NCBI GenBank assembly: GCA_019311105.1
Contig: JAFDDA010000048.1
Location: forward strand, 1 to 42,425
Origin: Deltaproteobacteria bacterium
Lineage (GTDB): Bacteria > Myxococcota_A > UBA9160 > JAFDDA01
DNA: 42,425 nucleotides
Reading direction: 5' to 3'
Shown: piece by piece, positions 32,500-40,917 of the stretch
How the letters are laid out: the number at the start of each line of letters is the position of its first letter
How positions within the stretch are numbered: the stretch's first letter is position 1
Notes under the pieces: model-generated
What the model saw: only the letters and a program-made list of their open reading frames with translations
What the model was told of the DNA's origin: nothing
The model's database searches: none
Program-made: the position numbers and the translations under genes

Positions 32500-33615
32500 A
32501 TGACACCCCCCGACGGTCTCGAATTCCAGGTCGACAAGAAGGCCTGGCAGAAATCCCGCTTCGTCGAGACCGAGGTCTCGACCGATCTCGCCCCGGGGCA
32601 GGTGCTCTTCCGCGTCGATCGCTTCGCCTTCACCGCCAACAACATCACCTATGCCGTGGCCGGCGAGATGCTGCGCTACTGGGACTTCTTTCCCAAGGAC
32701 GCGGGCTGGGGCTGCCTGCCGACCATGGGCTTCGGGGACGTCGTAGCCTCGACCCACGAGGGTGTCGCGACCGGGACGCGTTGCTTCGGCTTCTTCCCCA
32801 TGGCGAGGCACCTGCTGATCGAGCCCGCGTCGGCGAACCCCGCCTCGATCGTGGATGGCGTCGCCCACCGCGAGGGGCTCGCGCCGGTCTACAATCAGTA
32901 TCAGCCCGTCGCGCACGACCCGCTCTACATCGCGGAGAAAGAAGATGTGCTGGCGCTGGTGCGTGGCCTGTTCATGACTTCCTTTCTGGCCGAGGATTAC
33001 CTCGTGGATGCCGATCTCTTCGGCGCCGACTCCATCGTGATCTCGAGCGCGTCGAGCAAGACCTCGATCGCCATGGCATTCGTGGCCCACCAGCGGGGCA
33101 GGGCGCGTGCCGTGGGGCTGACCTCCTCGGGCAATCTCGACTTCGTGAAAGGCCTCGGCGTCTACGATGAGGTGTTGACCTACGACCAGGTCTCTTCCCT
33201 GTCGTCGGGGACCAAGGCGATCTTCGTCGACATGGCGGGCAACTCCACGGTGACTCGCAACGTCCACGAAACCCTGGGCGAGAGTCTGGTCTTCAGCCAG
33301 CGGATCGGCGGCACCCACTGGGACGCGGGCGGCGACGACGCCGAACTCCCTGGGCCGCAGCGCGAGTTCTTCTTCGCGCCTGGGCAGATCAAGAAGCGCC
33401 TCGCCGACTGGGGCCCCCAGGGGTTCCAGGAGCGCATCGGCGCTTCGCTCCAGGCCTTCATCGCATCGACCGAGGGTTGGCTGCGTGTCGAGCGGGGCTA
33501 CGGGCGCGACGCGGTCGAGCGCGTTTACCAGGCCACATTGGCGGGCTCGGCCGACCCCTCCGAAGGGAACATGCTCTCGCTCTGGGAGAGCGATGCGGCA
33601 GCTTCGGGGCGATAG
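32500..33615 (+). CDS. DUF2855 family protein (alcohol dehydrogenase-like)
   Basis: 371 residues. The FRVDRFAFTANNITYAVAGEMLRYWDFFP region and DSIVISSASSKTSIAMAF are DUF2855 hallmarks. The layout resembles medium-chain dehydrogenases (GroES-like N-terminus, nucleotide-binding middle with AVGLTSSGNLDFVKGLGVYDEVLTYD), but without zinc ligands I can see. No reaction is established. ATG 32500 has GGAGG 4 nt upstream. The next frame, a dehalogenase relic, begins 1 nt after its stop. Confidence 0.88.
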   Translation: MTPPDGLEFQVDKKAWQKSRFVETEVSTDLAPGQVLFRVDRFAFTANNITYAVAGEMLRYWDFFPKDAGWGCLPTMGFGDVVASTHEGVATGTRCFGFFPMARHLLIEPASANPASIVDGVAHREGLAPVYNQYQPVAHDPLYIAEKEDVLALVRGLFMTSFLAEDYLVDADLFGADSIVISSASSKTSIAMAFVAHQRGRARAVGLTSSGNLDFVKGLGVYDEVLTYDQVSSLSSGTKAIFVDMAGNSTVTRNVHETLGESLVFSQRIGGTHWDAGGDDAELPGPQREFFFAPGQIKKRLADWGPQGFQERIGASLQAFIASTEGWLRVERGYGRDAVERVYQATLAGSADPSEGNMLSLWESDAAASGR

Positions 33616-33616
33616 C

Positions 33617-33933
33617 GTGGAGACGCTGTGCACGCCGGACACATGCTTCGAAGACCTCAGCGACTATCCCTTCGCACCCCAACACGTCGCCCGCAGTAAC
33701 CCGCGAACTGGGAGGCGTGGAAAGTGGTGAAGCGGTTCGAAGGGCCGCTGCTCACGATCTACGGTGCCAAGGACGTCGTTGCGCCCCATGGGTTCAAGCA
33801 GTTCGTCGATGAGGTCCCCGGCGCGGCGGGCCAGGCCCACGCGATCCTCGAGGGTGGCGGGCACTTCTTGCAAGAGGACGTCGGCCCCGAGTACACGCAG
33901 GCGTTGTTGACGTTCCTCGAAGCCACGCGCTGA
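33617..33933 (+). pseudogene. haloalkane dehalogenase relic with a large internal deletion
   Basis: GTG 33617 begins VETLCTPDTCFEDLSDYPFAPQHV, the N-terminus typical of haloalkane dehalogenases (METLRTPDERFxxLxxYPFAP). That frame stops at 33730. From about 33703 another frame gives NWEAWKVVKRFEGPLL, YGAKDVVAP, PGAAGQAHAIL and GGGHFLQEDVGPEYTQALLTFL, the C-terminal fifth of the same family including the catalytic histidine region (GGGHFLQED). Around 200 central residues, with the nucleophile aspartate and halide site, are gone. The left-over ORF 33724-33933 could still make a 69-residue peptide but no enzyme. Confidence 0.85.
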
Positions 33934-33952
33934 ACGGCTCTCGGGGGAGCGC

Positions 33953-34363
33953 TCAGTCCGCGGGCTTGCTGCCGAAGCCCTTGCTGAGGCGCGGCCCGTT
34001 GCCACCGACCTCGTCCCACGCCGCCTTCGATCCGACGAAGATGTGCCCGGCGATTCGAACGCCCGGGTCGTCGTCGAGCACGCCGGCCGGCACCCAGTAC
34101 GCCCCGCCGCCCCCGTGAAGCTTCGGAAGAGGCGAGCCGCACGTCGTGCAGCGCCAGGCACCCCAGCCGTCCGCCATGGCGTACTTCATGATGTGGTCTT
34201 CGCCCGAGACCCAACGCAAGTTGTCGCTGCTCGTCATCAGGGTCGCATTGCTGGCGACCCCGGAGACCTTCCGACACTTCGAGCAGTGACACATCCCGAT
34301 CTCGGTCGTCTCGCCGTCGATCTCGAACACCACGGCGCCGCACAGACACGATCCACGAGTCAT
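33953..34363 (-). CDS. GFA (CENP-V/GFA) family zinc protein
   Basis: 136 residues. Zinc-binding cysteines are in the family order: C6xC8, C25xC27xxC30, C72xxC75. The family was named for glutathione-dependent formaldehyde activation, but most members have no proven activity. ATG 34363 follows AAGGAGG, so it is preferred over a frame six codons longer. Single gene between the dehalogenase relic and a 200-nt spacer (34364-34566) in which I see nothing. Confidence 0.88.
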   Translation of the reverse strand: MTRGSCLCGAVVFEIDGETTEIGMCHCSKCRKVSGVASNATLMTSSDNLRWVSGEDHIMKYAMADGWGAWRCTTCGSPLPKLHGGGGAYWVPAGVLDDDPGVRIAGHIFVGSKAAWDEVGGNGPRLSKGFGSKPAD

Positions 34364-34566
34364 GTCGCCCTCCTTCCGCACGAGCCTACAGGAGTCGACG
34401 CCCGCGTGGAGCCCGTGTAGGTCGTCACGCGTCGCATCGAGCGAGCCAGAACCCGATCGCTAGAACTCGTTCCGGCCATCGCAGCGCAACGGAACGCCAC
34501 GCCGACGAGGACGGTCCGAGCCCGGTGCCAGCGGGCCCAACGAGTGAGCTCTGTTCGAGGTGGCCA

Positions 34567-34938
34567 TCATGCTCGCGCCCGTTCCGAGAGTACGGCGAGA
34601 GTCAGCGCCACCGCCCCCGGGAGGGCCTGGATGAACAGGATCGATCCGCTCGCCGTGAGGGCGCCGAAGACCCCCGCGACGCATACGCATCCGAGGAAGA
34701 AGACTTTCAGTTGGAAGCCTTCGCGTCCGCGCATCAGTGCCCACACCAGGCCGGCGAAGAGGAAGCCGTTGTAGAGGCCCTGGTTCGCCGCGAGGCTGGC
34801 CGACTGTTCCGCAAACTCGGGTGTGAGTCCGAAGACGCGCAACCCGGCGGGTTTCGTCCAGAGGAACATCTCGAGGATCAGGAAGCCGAGGTGTTCCAGG
34901 GCGACGAAGGCGACGAGAAGGTTGGCGGCGAGCTGCAC
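34567..34938 (-). CDS. DUF1304 family membrane protein
   Basis: 123 residues, four hydrophobic segments. VALEHLGFLILEMFLWTKP near the start and NQGLYNGFLFAGLVWAL are DUF1304 signatures; function unknown, inner membrane. The GTG start at 34938 lies 6 nt after the YgiQ stop, so it is probably the second gene of that transcript. Confidence 0.88.
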   Translation of the reverse strand: MQLAANLLVAFVALEHLGFLILEMFLWTKPAGLRVFGLTPEFAEQSASLAANQGLYNGFLFAGLVWALMRGREGFQLKVFFLGCVCVAGVFGALTASGSILFIQALPGAVALTLAVLSERARA

Positions 34939-34944
34939 GGAACC

Positions 34945-36945
34945 TCAGCGCCTTCCGTCGCGGTCGCGACCACGATCTCGGGACGGCCGGCGATACCCCT
35001 CCGTGGCCCCGCGTTGGCCGGACCGATCGCCGGGCCGACCGGCTGCGGCCCGCGGCGGTTGGGACGGGATCAGGCAATCGGGTCCGTCGCCGATCAGATC
35101 CTCGCGCCCGAGCTTGCGAAGCGTCGCCCGCACGAGGCCGTCGTTCTCCGGTTTGAAGAACTGGAGCAGCGCGCGCTGGACTTCGCGGTCGCCGAGGCGC
35201 TTGGCCGTCTCGACCGGCTCCATCGTCATCGGGTCGAGGCCCGTCCAGTACATGCAGGTCGCGATGTCCATGGGCGCCGGGATGAAATCCTGAACCTGGC
35301 GGGGCCGATAGCCCCGCTTCTTCAAGAAGATCGCCAGCTCGACCATGTCCTCCGGCGCCGAACCGGGGTGGCTCGAGATGAAGTAGGGCACGAGGTATTG
35401 CTCCTTGCCCGCGCGTTTCGACGCGGCCTCGAAGCGCTCGGCGAAGCCCTCGAAGCTCCCTTGGCTCGGCTTCTTCATCAGGCCGAGCACCTTCTCGCTC
35501 ACGTGTTCGGGTGCGACCTTGAGGTGGCCGCCGACGTGGTGCGCCGCGAGCTCTTCCAGATACTCGGGTTCGTCTGCCGCGAGGTCCATGCGGATGCCCG
35601 ACGCGATGTGGACCCGCTTCACGCCGGGGGTCGCCCGGGCGCGACGCATCAGATCGAGGGTCGGCGCATGGTCGGTGCCGAGGAGCCTGCACACCTTTGG
35701 GTGGACGCACGAGAGCCGCCGGCAGACGCGCTCGGCCTCCGGCTTCGTGCAGCGCATGCGATACATGTTCGCCGTCGGCCCGCCGAGGTCGGAGATCGAG
35801 CCCTTGAAGTCGGGGCGTGCCGCAAGCGCCTCGACCTCGCGCAGGATCGAGTCGGGGCTGCGGCTCTGGATCTCACGCCCCTGATGCATCGTGATCGAAC
35901 AGAACGTGCAGCCGCCGAAGCAGCCGCGCATGATCTGGACGGAGTCCTTGATCGTCTCCCACGCCGGCGGCGGCGCGTCGTAGTCGGGGTGCGGCCTCCG
36001 CGTGTAGGGCAGCTCGTGGAGCCGATCCATCGTGGCTTCGTCGAGAGCGTGCGCGGGCGGGTTCACGACGAGCAGCCGGTCCCCGTGGCGTTGCGTCAAG
36101 CGCCGCGCGTTCGCGGGGTTCGTTTCGTGATGGAGCATCCGGGTCGCCTCGGCGAAGGCGCGCTTGTCCTCGCGGACGACTTCAAAGGCCGGTAGCTCGA
36201 TCGTCTCGTCACCGCCGGCGCTGCCGAAGCTCATCTCGGGCAAGGTCTCATTCTTGCCCAGCAGGTAGGCGACCCCGCGCAGGTCGCGCATGGAGGCCAA
36301 CGTCTCGCCGCGATCGAGGCGTTGGGCGATCTCGAGGATGGCCGGCTCGCCCATCCCGTAGCCGAGCAGGTCGGCCTTCGACAGGGCGAGGTTCGAGGGC
36401 CAGACGCGGTCGCTCCAGTAGTCGTAGTGGGCGATGCGACGCAGCGAAGCCTCGACCCCGCCGGCGATCACCGGGACGCCCTTGAAGGCCTCGCGGCAGC
36501 GTTGGGCATAGACGGCGGTCGGGCGGTCGGGCCGCAGGTCGATCCGCCCCCCGGGCGAATAGGCATCCGCGTTGCGGCGCTTCTTGTTCGCCGTGTAGTG
36601 GTTGACCATCGAGTCCATGTTGCCCGCGCTGACGGCGTAGAAGAGCCGCGGCCGGCCGAGTTCACGCCAGGCGTCGGCACTCTTCCAATCCGGCTGCGCC
36701 AGGATCGCGACGCGAAAGCCGTGGTGCTCGAGCCAGCGCCCGAGGATTGCCATGGCGAAGGAGGGGTGGTCGACATAGGCGTCGCCCGTCACGAAGACGA
36801 CGTCGACCTCGCTCCAACCCCGCGCTTCGACGTCGGCCCGGCAGGTCGGCAGGAAGTCCCCGCGTGTGGGTGAGCCCCGGTCCGGAGCGTTGCGATCCGG
36901 GCGGCGCCGGGGTCGCGAACGTTTCGCGCCGGGGGAGGGGGGCAT
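34945..36945 (-). CDS. YgiQ family radical SAM protein
   Basis: 666 residues. [27 protein letters not shown] opens the N-terminal domain, and [17 protein letters not shown] follows. The radical SAM cluster motif is in [12 protein letters not shown] near residue 340. [25 protein letters not shown] and [14 protein letters not shown] complete the YgiQ pattern. The target is unknown. The last 40 residues are a basic low-complexity tail ([12 protein letters not shown]). The ATG at 36945 is only 16 bp from the divergent GNAT start at 36962. Confidence 0.93.
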   Translation of the reverse strand: MPPSPGAKRSRPRRRPDRNAPDRGSPTRGDFLPTCRADVEARGWSEVDVVFVTGDAYVDHPSFAMAILGRWLEHHGFRVAILAQPDWKSADAWRELGRPRLFYAVSAGNMDSMVNHYTANKKRRNADAYSPGGRIDLRPDRPTAVYAQRCREAFKGVPVIAGGVEASLRRIAHYDYWSDRVWPSNLALSKADLLGYGMGEPAILEIAQRLDRGETLASMRDLRGVAYLLGKNETLPEMSFGSAGGDETIELPAFEVVREDKRAFAEATRMLHHETNPANARRLTQRHGDRLLVVNPPAHALDEATMDRLHELPYTRRPHPDYDAPPPAWETIKDSVQIMRGCFGGCTFCSITMHQGREIQSRSPDSILREVEALAARPDFKGSISDLGGPTANMYRMRCTKPEAERVCRRLSCVHPKVCRLLGTDHAPTLDLMRRARATPGVKRVHIASGIRMDLAADEPEYLEELAAHHVGGHLKVAPEHVSEKVLGLMKKPSQGSFEGFAERFEAASKRAGKEQYLVPYFISSHPGSAPEDMVELAIFLKKRGYRPRQVQDFIPAPMDIATCMYWTGLDPMTMEPVETAKRLGDREVQRALLQFFKPENDGLVRATLRKLGREDLIGDGPDCLIPSQPPRAAAGRPGDRSGQRGATEGYRRPSRDRGRDRDGRR

Positions 36946-36961
36946 GGGCGGGAGGTTAGCA

Positions 36962-37651
36962 GTGTGGGAAGATCCGCAGATGATCGACTGGAAGCCCTGC
37001 GACGCACCGAACCTGGCGCCCCAGAAGGGTGGGTTCGTTCACATCGATTCGATCCGACCGGATCGGGATGGGGCGGAGCTGTTCGCATCGATCGGTGGAG
37101 CGGAGAACGAAGACCTCTGGCGCTACATCCCCTTCGGCCCGCCCGAATCGTCCGAGAGCTTGATGGCTGTTCTGTCCCTCATGGCGGAACACCAAGGTTG
37201 GCAGACCCACGTCTTCCGAGGCGCCGACACGGGGCGGATGCTCGGCATGGCGAGCTACATGCGGATCCGTCCGGAGGCCGGCTCTGCGGAGGTCGGCTGC
37301 GTCGTCTTCTCGAAGGCGTTGCAAAGGACGCCGGCCGCGACGGAGGCGATGTTCTTCATGGCGCGTCATCTCTTCGATGATCTCGGCTACCGCCGCTTCG
37401 AATGGAAGTGCGACCACGAGAATGCCGCCTCCCGCAGGGCCGCCGAACGCCTTGGCTTCACACCCGAGGGCGTGTTCCGTCAGGACATGGTGGTCAAGGG
37501 CAAGAACCGCGACACCGCATGGTTCTCGATGCTCGACGGGGAGTGGCCCCGGCTCCGGGGGGCCTTCGAGAAGTGGCTGGCGCCGGTGAACTTCGACTCG
37601 GCGGGGCAGCAGCGTCGCTCGCTCGCAGACGTGAGGGCGGAGCTTCGCTAG
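36962..37651 (+). CDS. GNAT family acetyltransferase, RimJ/RimL-like
   Basis: 229 residues. GNAT core with [78 protein letters not shown], close to the RimL-type group that acts on proteins or small amines. GTG 36962 has GGAGG 6 nt upstream (36951-36955); ATG 36980 has no comparable site. The stop shares CTAG (37648-37651) with the DUF2277 gene on the other strand. Confidence 0.87.
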   Translation: MWEDPQMIDWKPCDAPNLAPQKGGFVHIDSIRPDRDGAELFASIGGAENEDLWRYIPFGPPESSESLMAVLSLMAEHQGWQTHVFRGADTGRMLGMASYMRIRPEAGSAEVGCVVFSKALQRTPAATEAMFFMARHLFDDLGYRRFEWKCDHENAASRRAAERLGFTPEGVFRQDMVVKGKNRDTAWFSMLDGEWPRLRGAFEKWLAPVNFDSAGQQRRSLADVRAELR

Positions 37652-37818
37652 GCCGAGGCCGCCCCGTTCGCGGACGCCGGCCCGAAGCCCTTCGCCGCAC
37701 GCTCGCGCGCCTTGTTGAACCCGCTCGGCTTTCGAACGAATTGCAACGAGGCCGCGCGGATCTCTTCCTCGTTCGCAGGCGGGTCGAAGTTGTAGAGCGT
37801 CTTGATGTTCCGACACAT
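37648..37818 (-). CDS. DUF2277 family protein with internal in-frame deletion
   Basis: 56 residues. MCRNIKTLYNFDPPANEEEIRAASLQFVRK is the near-invariant N-terminus of DUF2277, and KARERAAKGFG is its usual C-terminus. Normal members are about 85-90 residues; the middle segment (SKANEAAF to the region before the KARERAA helix) is missing, yet the frame is kept. An excellent ribosome-binding site (GGGAGGTGA, 4 nt before ATG 37818) argues that it is still translated. It lies 17 nt downstream of the NADAR gene, likely the same transcript. Function unknown. Confidence 0.8.
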   Translation of the reverse strand: MCRNIKTLYNFDPPANEEEIRAASLQFVRKPSGFNKARERAAKGFGPASANGAASA

Positions 37819-37835
37819 ACGTCACCTCCCTCGGT

Positions 37836-38288
37836 CTAGCCGGGCGGGTTGGCGCGAAGCTCGGCACGGATCTCAGACAGTAGAGTGCCCATCCGGTTCT
37901 CGCCGGAACCGTGCGCGCCCCAGTACCGGTCTGTCGGCGAGGCTTCGACGAGCGAACGTTCCCCTGTGGCGATCAGCCGTTCAAGGAGCTCCGGCCGCGC
38001 AAACTTCCGGCGCAGCGCATGGCGCATGACGTCCTCTTTGACCTCGTTCCAGTCCGGGCGAAGCGGATGGTCACGGGTCTGTCCGAGATCCTTCGCCGTT
38101 TCGGCCGACGCAGCGGTTCGAATCCGCTCGCGATAGCTCGCGAGGCTCGGCCCGGCGAACTTCTGTGCTTGGAAGTAGTGCTCGACGGTGGGCCAATGGA
38201 GACCTTCGTCCTCGAACCCGAAGGGCGCGAAGTTCGAGAACTCGGCATAGGGGTCGTCCGGGGAGAAGAAGTGGATCGGCTCGGCCAT
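37836..38288 (-). CDS. NADAR family protein (YbiA-like)
   Basis: 150 residues. FFSPDDPYAEFSNFAPFGF, WPTVEHYFQAQKF, WNEVKEDVMRHALRRKF and YWGAHGSGENRMGTLLSEIR are the NADAR pattern. YbiA-type enzymes hydrolyse N-glycosidic bonds in riboflavin-pathway intermediates, and related members reverse ADP-ribosylation; which applies here is open. ATG 38288 is used. It is first of a two-gene unit with DUF2277. Confidence 0.9.
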   Translation of the reverse strand: MAEPIHFFSPDDPYAEFSNFAPFGFEDEGLHWPTVEHYFQAQKFAGPSLASYRERIRTAASAETAKDLGQTRDHPLRPDWNEVKEDVMRHALRRKFARPELLERLIATGERSLVEASPTDRYWGAHGSGENRMGTLLSEIRAELRANPPG

Positions 38289-38410
38289 GGGGCGCAGTCA
38301 GTCCTCACTCCCGAACCCATCCCACGCCGAAGACACCGTTCAGAAGGACGTACAAGGTGTGGATCCCATCGCGGTCTTGTCCGGGGGCACTCGCAGTCTA
38401 CCATCGCCGC

Positions 38411-38959
38411 GTGACGACCTTCCTGCTCTGGGTGCTGGGCGCGAGCGGAGTCTGGCTCACGGCCACGGCGCTGTGGTCGATCGTCGTCCCCGAGCGGCGC
38501 CTGTGGCCACCGCCGAGCCCGGATCTCAACAGGGTCCAGCGCATCGGCGGCGTCCTCGGCCCCGGCACCAACTTCGTCCTGCTCGCCGTCAACCTGTTCG
38601 GCTGGGGCAGCCTCGGCCTCGCGGGCCCATTGCGCTTCCCCATCGGCGGCGTGCTCTTCGCGGCCGGCGCATACCTGTCCCTAGGCGGTGTCTTCAATCT
38701 GGGAATGCCCCAGACCCAGGGTGGGGAGGGCGCGCTCGTCGCGAAGGGCCCCTATCGCTTCTCGCGCAATCCCCAATACGTGGGCGCTGTGCTGAGCTAC
38801 GTCGCGGTCGCCTTGCTCTGCAACTCGAGCGAGGGGTTGCTCGGCGCCGCGATGATGACCCCGTGGCTGCTGCTGCCCTTCGCCGAGGAGCCCTGGCTAC
38901 GCGAGAAGCTGGGCAAGCCCTACGAAGACTACGCCGCCGGCGTTCGACGCTACCTCTAG
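38411..38959 (+). CDS. isoprenylcysteine carboxyl methyltransferase-like membrane protein
   Basis: 182 residues, four or five hydrophobic segments. GPYRFSRNPQYVGAVLSY and EEPWLREKLGKPYEDYAAGVRRYL are the ICMT/PEMT-type SAM-binding ends seen in many bacterial phospholipid or small-molecule methyltransferases. GTG 38411 gives the usual N-terminus (TTFLLWVLG), without an obvious Shine-Dalgarno. The stop shares CTAG (38956-38959) with the convergent CDF exporter. Confidence 0.85.
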   Translation: MTTFLLWVLGASGVWLTATALWSIVVPERRLWPPPSPDLNRVQRIGGVLGPGTNFVLLAVNLFGWGSLGLAGPLRFPIGGVLFAAGAYLSLGGVFNLGMPQTQGGEGALVAKGPYRFSRNPQYVGAVLSYVAVALLCNSSEGLLGAAMMTPWLLLPFAEEPWLREKLGKPYEDYAAGVRRYL

Positions 38960-39600
38960 AGCACGCCGCTCACAGGGCCGTGGTCCCGTACGCGCGCAAG
39001 CTCGGAGAGTGATTCCCGGATCACCGAGAATGCCGTCCGAAGGAACAGCCAAGCGATGCCTGCACCCACGATGACATCGGGCCAGAACGATCCGGACAAC
39101 GCGACGAGAACGGCCGCAACGAGCACCGCGCCATTGGCAATCAGATCGTTGCGGGAGCACAGCCACGTGGACCGAAGGTTGATGTCATCGGCGCGGTGTC
39201 GCCAGAGGAGAGCGAAGCAGAGGGTGTTCGCGAAGAGCGCGAGCAGGGCGATCGCTGCCATGGTCGGAACCACGGGAGGCACGTCGCTACGAAGGCTGAA
39301 GGCAGCCTCCAACAGAACGCCGACCCCGAAGGCCGCCATGATCCCGCCCTTCACGAGAGCCGCGCGGGCGCGCCACACGAGACTTCGGTGGAGAACGAAG
39401 AGGCTGAATCCGTAGACGAGCGAATCTCCGAACATGTCGAGTGAGTCGGCGAGCAGCGCTGTCGATCCCGCGACGAGGCCGCCTCCGAACTCGACACAGA
39501 ACATGACGAGGTTGATCGCCAGCACGACCACCAGGGTTCGTCCTTGGCGGAGCCGCAAGGCTGCGACTTCTCGCCCTTTTGCGTCACAGCATTCGTCCAT
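38956..39600 (-). CDS. cation diffusion facilitator family metal exporter
   Basis: 214 residues, about six helices and no long C-terminal cytoplasmic domain. MDECCDAKGREVAALR then VEFGGGLVAGSTALLADSLDMFGDSLVYG gives the TM2 metal site (DxxxD spacing in ADSLDMFGDS), and NDLIANGAVLVAA the TM5 site. It probably exports zinc, cobalt or a similar ion against protons. ATG 39600 has GGAGG 11 nt upstream; GTG 39633 adds 11 residues. Its start is only 34 nt from the last attC-like site of the cassette array. Confidence 0.85.
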   Translation of the reverse strand: MDECCDAKGREVAALRLRQGRTLVVVLAINLVMFCVEFGGGLVAGSTALLADSLDMFGDSLVYGFSLFVLHRSLVWRARAALVKGGIMAAFGVGVLLEAAFSLRSDVPPVVPTMAAIALLALFANTLCFALLWRHRADDINLRSTWLCSRNDLIANGAVLVAAVLVALSGSFWPDVIVGAGIAWLFLRTAFSVIRESLSELARVRDHGPVSGVL

Positions 39601-39634
39601 CGCTTCGGACGCCTCCGACTTCTGCGTATGCACG

Positions 39635-39765
39635 GCCCAGCGGACTAGGTAGCGGCTCGTTGTTGCCGTCGCCTACTCGAAGCCTCGGCGGGGATTCCGC
39701 GTTCGATGAGCTCCCCTCCTGTCGACCTCGCCGCCCACCGGGCCTGCTGCAGCCCCTTGTCAGGC
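39635..39765 (-). repeat. attC-like site D (terminal, degenerate)
   Basis: Read on the minus strand, R'' is GCCTGAC (39765-39759) followed by AAGGGGCTGCAGC. The opposite end is GCTGGGC (39641-39635), one base off GTTRRRY. Plus-strand GGACTAGG directly after this core is identical to site C. Pairing of the arms is weaker than in the other sites, so it may be inactive. Confidence 0.6.
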
Positions 39766-40229
39766 GGCGGAGCTTGAACCGGACTTCAGTTCCCTCAGGT
39801 GCGCATCGACCCTAGACCTAAAGGGTTCGCCGTACCCCTCTCGCTGCCGAGCCCACCACTCCTGCACACCCGGAGCCCTGAGATATTTTGCGTGAATGGA
39901 TCGAAGACGAAAGTGGAGACTGGGTCTCCGAACCGGTCCGCGTTCTCGAAGGCGGAAAATATCTGATGCAGGATGAACCCGACACGCTCACGGTCCTCGT
40001 CGCTTGCATCTGCTGGCGAGTCGAGGACGGCTCGCCACACTCGAAAGAGTTCAGGATCCTTGGCGACATCAGCCGTTATCTCAGAGATAGACCCGCTGAT
40101 CACCAGATGGGCGTTCCAAGTGGCGAAGCGCCTGCTCTCCCGAATCTGACCGGCCAGGTAGAGCAACGAGACGATTACGCCCACACCCGCGATCAGCTCA
40201 CCGATATTGGCAAGGTCTGCGAGGCTCAC
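39760..40229 (-). pseudogene. cassette gene for a membrane-anchored protein, frameshifted
   Basis: GTG 40229, 18 nt after site C, opens LADLANIGELIAGVGVIVSLLYLAGQIRESRR, the N-terminal helix of a widespread family of one-helix proteins with a cytoplasmic helical domain. This frame runs on to 39795 with a meaningless tail (LRVCRSGGLGSERGTANPL). Another frame over the same segment gives IHAKYLRAPGVQEWWARQRE followed by YGEPFRSRVDAHLRELK, the expected family C-terminus, and stops at TGA 39760-39762 inside the attC core. The two halves need a one- or two-base shift between about 39900 and 39960. Function unknown. Confidence 0.75.
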
Positions 40230-40247
40230 GGTGACGTTCCTCCCGCC

Positions 40248-40378
40248 GCCTAACGGACTAGGGGCTCAGCTGCGACCATGCCCGTGATGGTCGAGCGAAG
40301 CACCCGAGTTGCTTGCCCAACAGTACCAAGGTCAGATAGAGGAAGCGGCTGGTCGACGGCTGCAACCCCGTGTTGGGC
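40248..40378 (-). repeat. attC-like site C
   Basis: Minus strand: R'' GCCCAAC (40378-40372), ACGGG spacer, GTTGCAGCCG; the far arm ends GCAGCTGAGCCCCTAGTCC then R' GTTAGGC (40254-40248). 131 bp. It lies 26 nt after the stop of the membrane-protein cassette and 18 nt before the next gene. Confidence 0.8.
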
Positions 40379-40404
40379 GGTGCGTGAAATGAGTCGGTTC
40401 GTGC

Positions 40405-40911
40405 TCACGACCTGCCGGATGTACGCCGGTACAGCCAAGTTGCCCAGGCGATGGCTGCAATGCAGAACGCCAAGCCAAACAGCAGGAACTTCGCCGGCGT
40501 GACGATCGACTTCAAGCCGAGCCAGTCGGCGGTGCCTGTGAGAGCCAGGATTTGCACGACGCCCTCGATGAGGTCGGTTGGGATGACCAAGAACGCCGGC
40601 ACCGCGAGGTAGCGGCCATGGCGTGTGAACACACGCAATGCACTACCGGCGAACAGGCCGCCATAGGCAAGGGGGTATGCGACGTCGAGTGTCGCCGTGA
40701 TCCACGCATGGATCATCTTCTGGTGAGGCGTGAAGCTGTCGAGAAGGCTCCTCGCATCGGCCGGGGATGTGATTCCGTCGAGAAGCGTAAGCTGCCAATA
40801 GCTCGCTACGAGGGGGAAGGAGCAGGAAAGCGCCAGTGTGGCGGCGAACAAGAACCACAGCGTTCTCGTGCCTGCCAGGGACGATGCCATCGAACTCAAG
40901 AAGCGCCTCAC
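40405..40911 (-). CDS. cassette-encoded four-helix membrane protein
   Basis: 168 residues with four hydrophobic segments (TLWFLFAATLALSCSFPLV, ITATLDVAYPLAYGGLFAGSALRVF, YLAVPAFLVIPTDLIEGVVQILAL, FLLFGLAFCIAAIAWATWLY). A loop contains ITSPADARSLLDSFTPHQKMIHAW. It resembles uncharacterised membrane proteins; no function is assigned. GTG 40911 lies 7 nt after the site B core and gives a basic MRRF start; ATG 40890 is the alternative. The gene fills its cassette, with only 26 nt before site C. Confidence 0.75.
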   Translation of the reverse strand: MRRFLSSMASSLAGTRTLWFLFAATLALSCSFPLVASYWQLTLLDGITSPADARSLLDSFTPHQKMIHAWITATLDVAYPLAYGGLFAGSALRVFTRHGRYLAVPAFLVIPTDLIEGVVQILALTGTADWLGLKSIVTPAKFLLFGLAFCIAAIAWATWLYRRTSGRS

Positions 40912-40917
40912 TCCGCC

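Noticed and set aside
38111-38131. GGTTCGAATCC, a T-loop-like sequence suggesting a tRNA
   Set aside because: It lies within the NADAR coding sequence, and no acceptor stem, D-arm or anticodon arm can be assembled around it.
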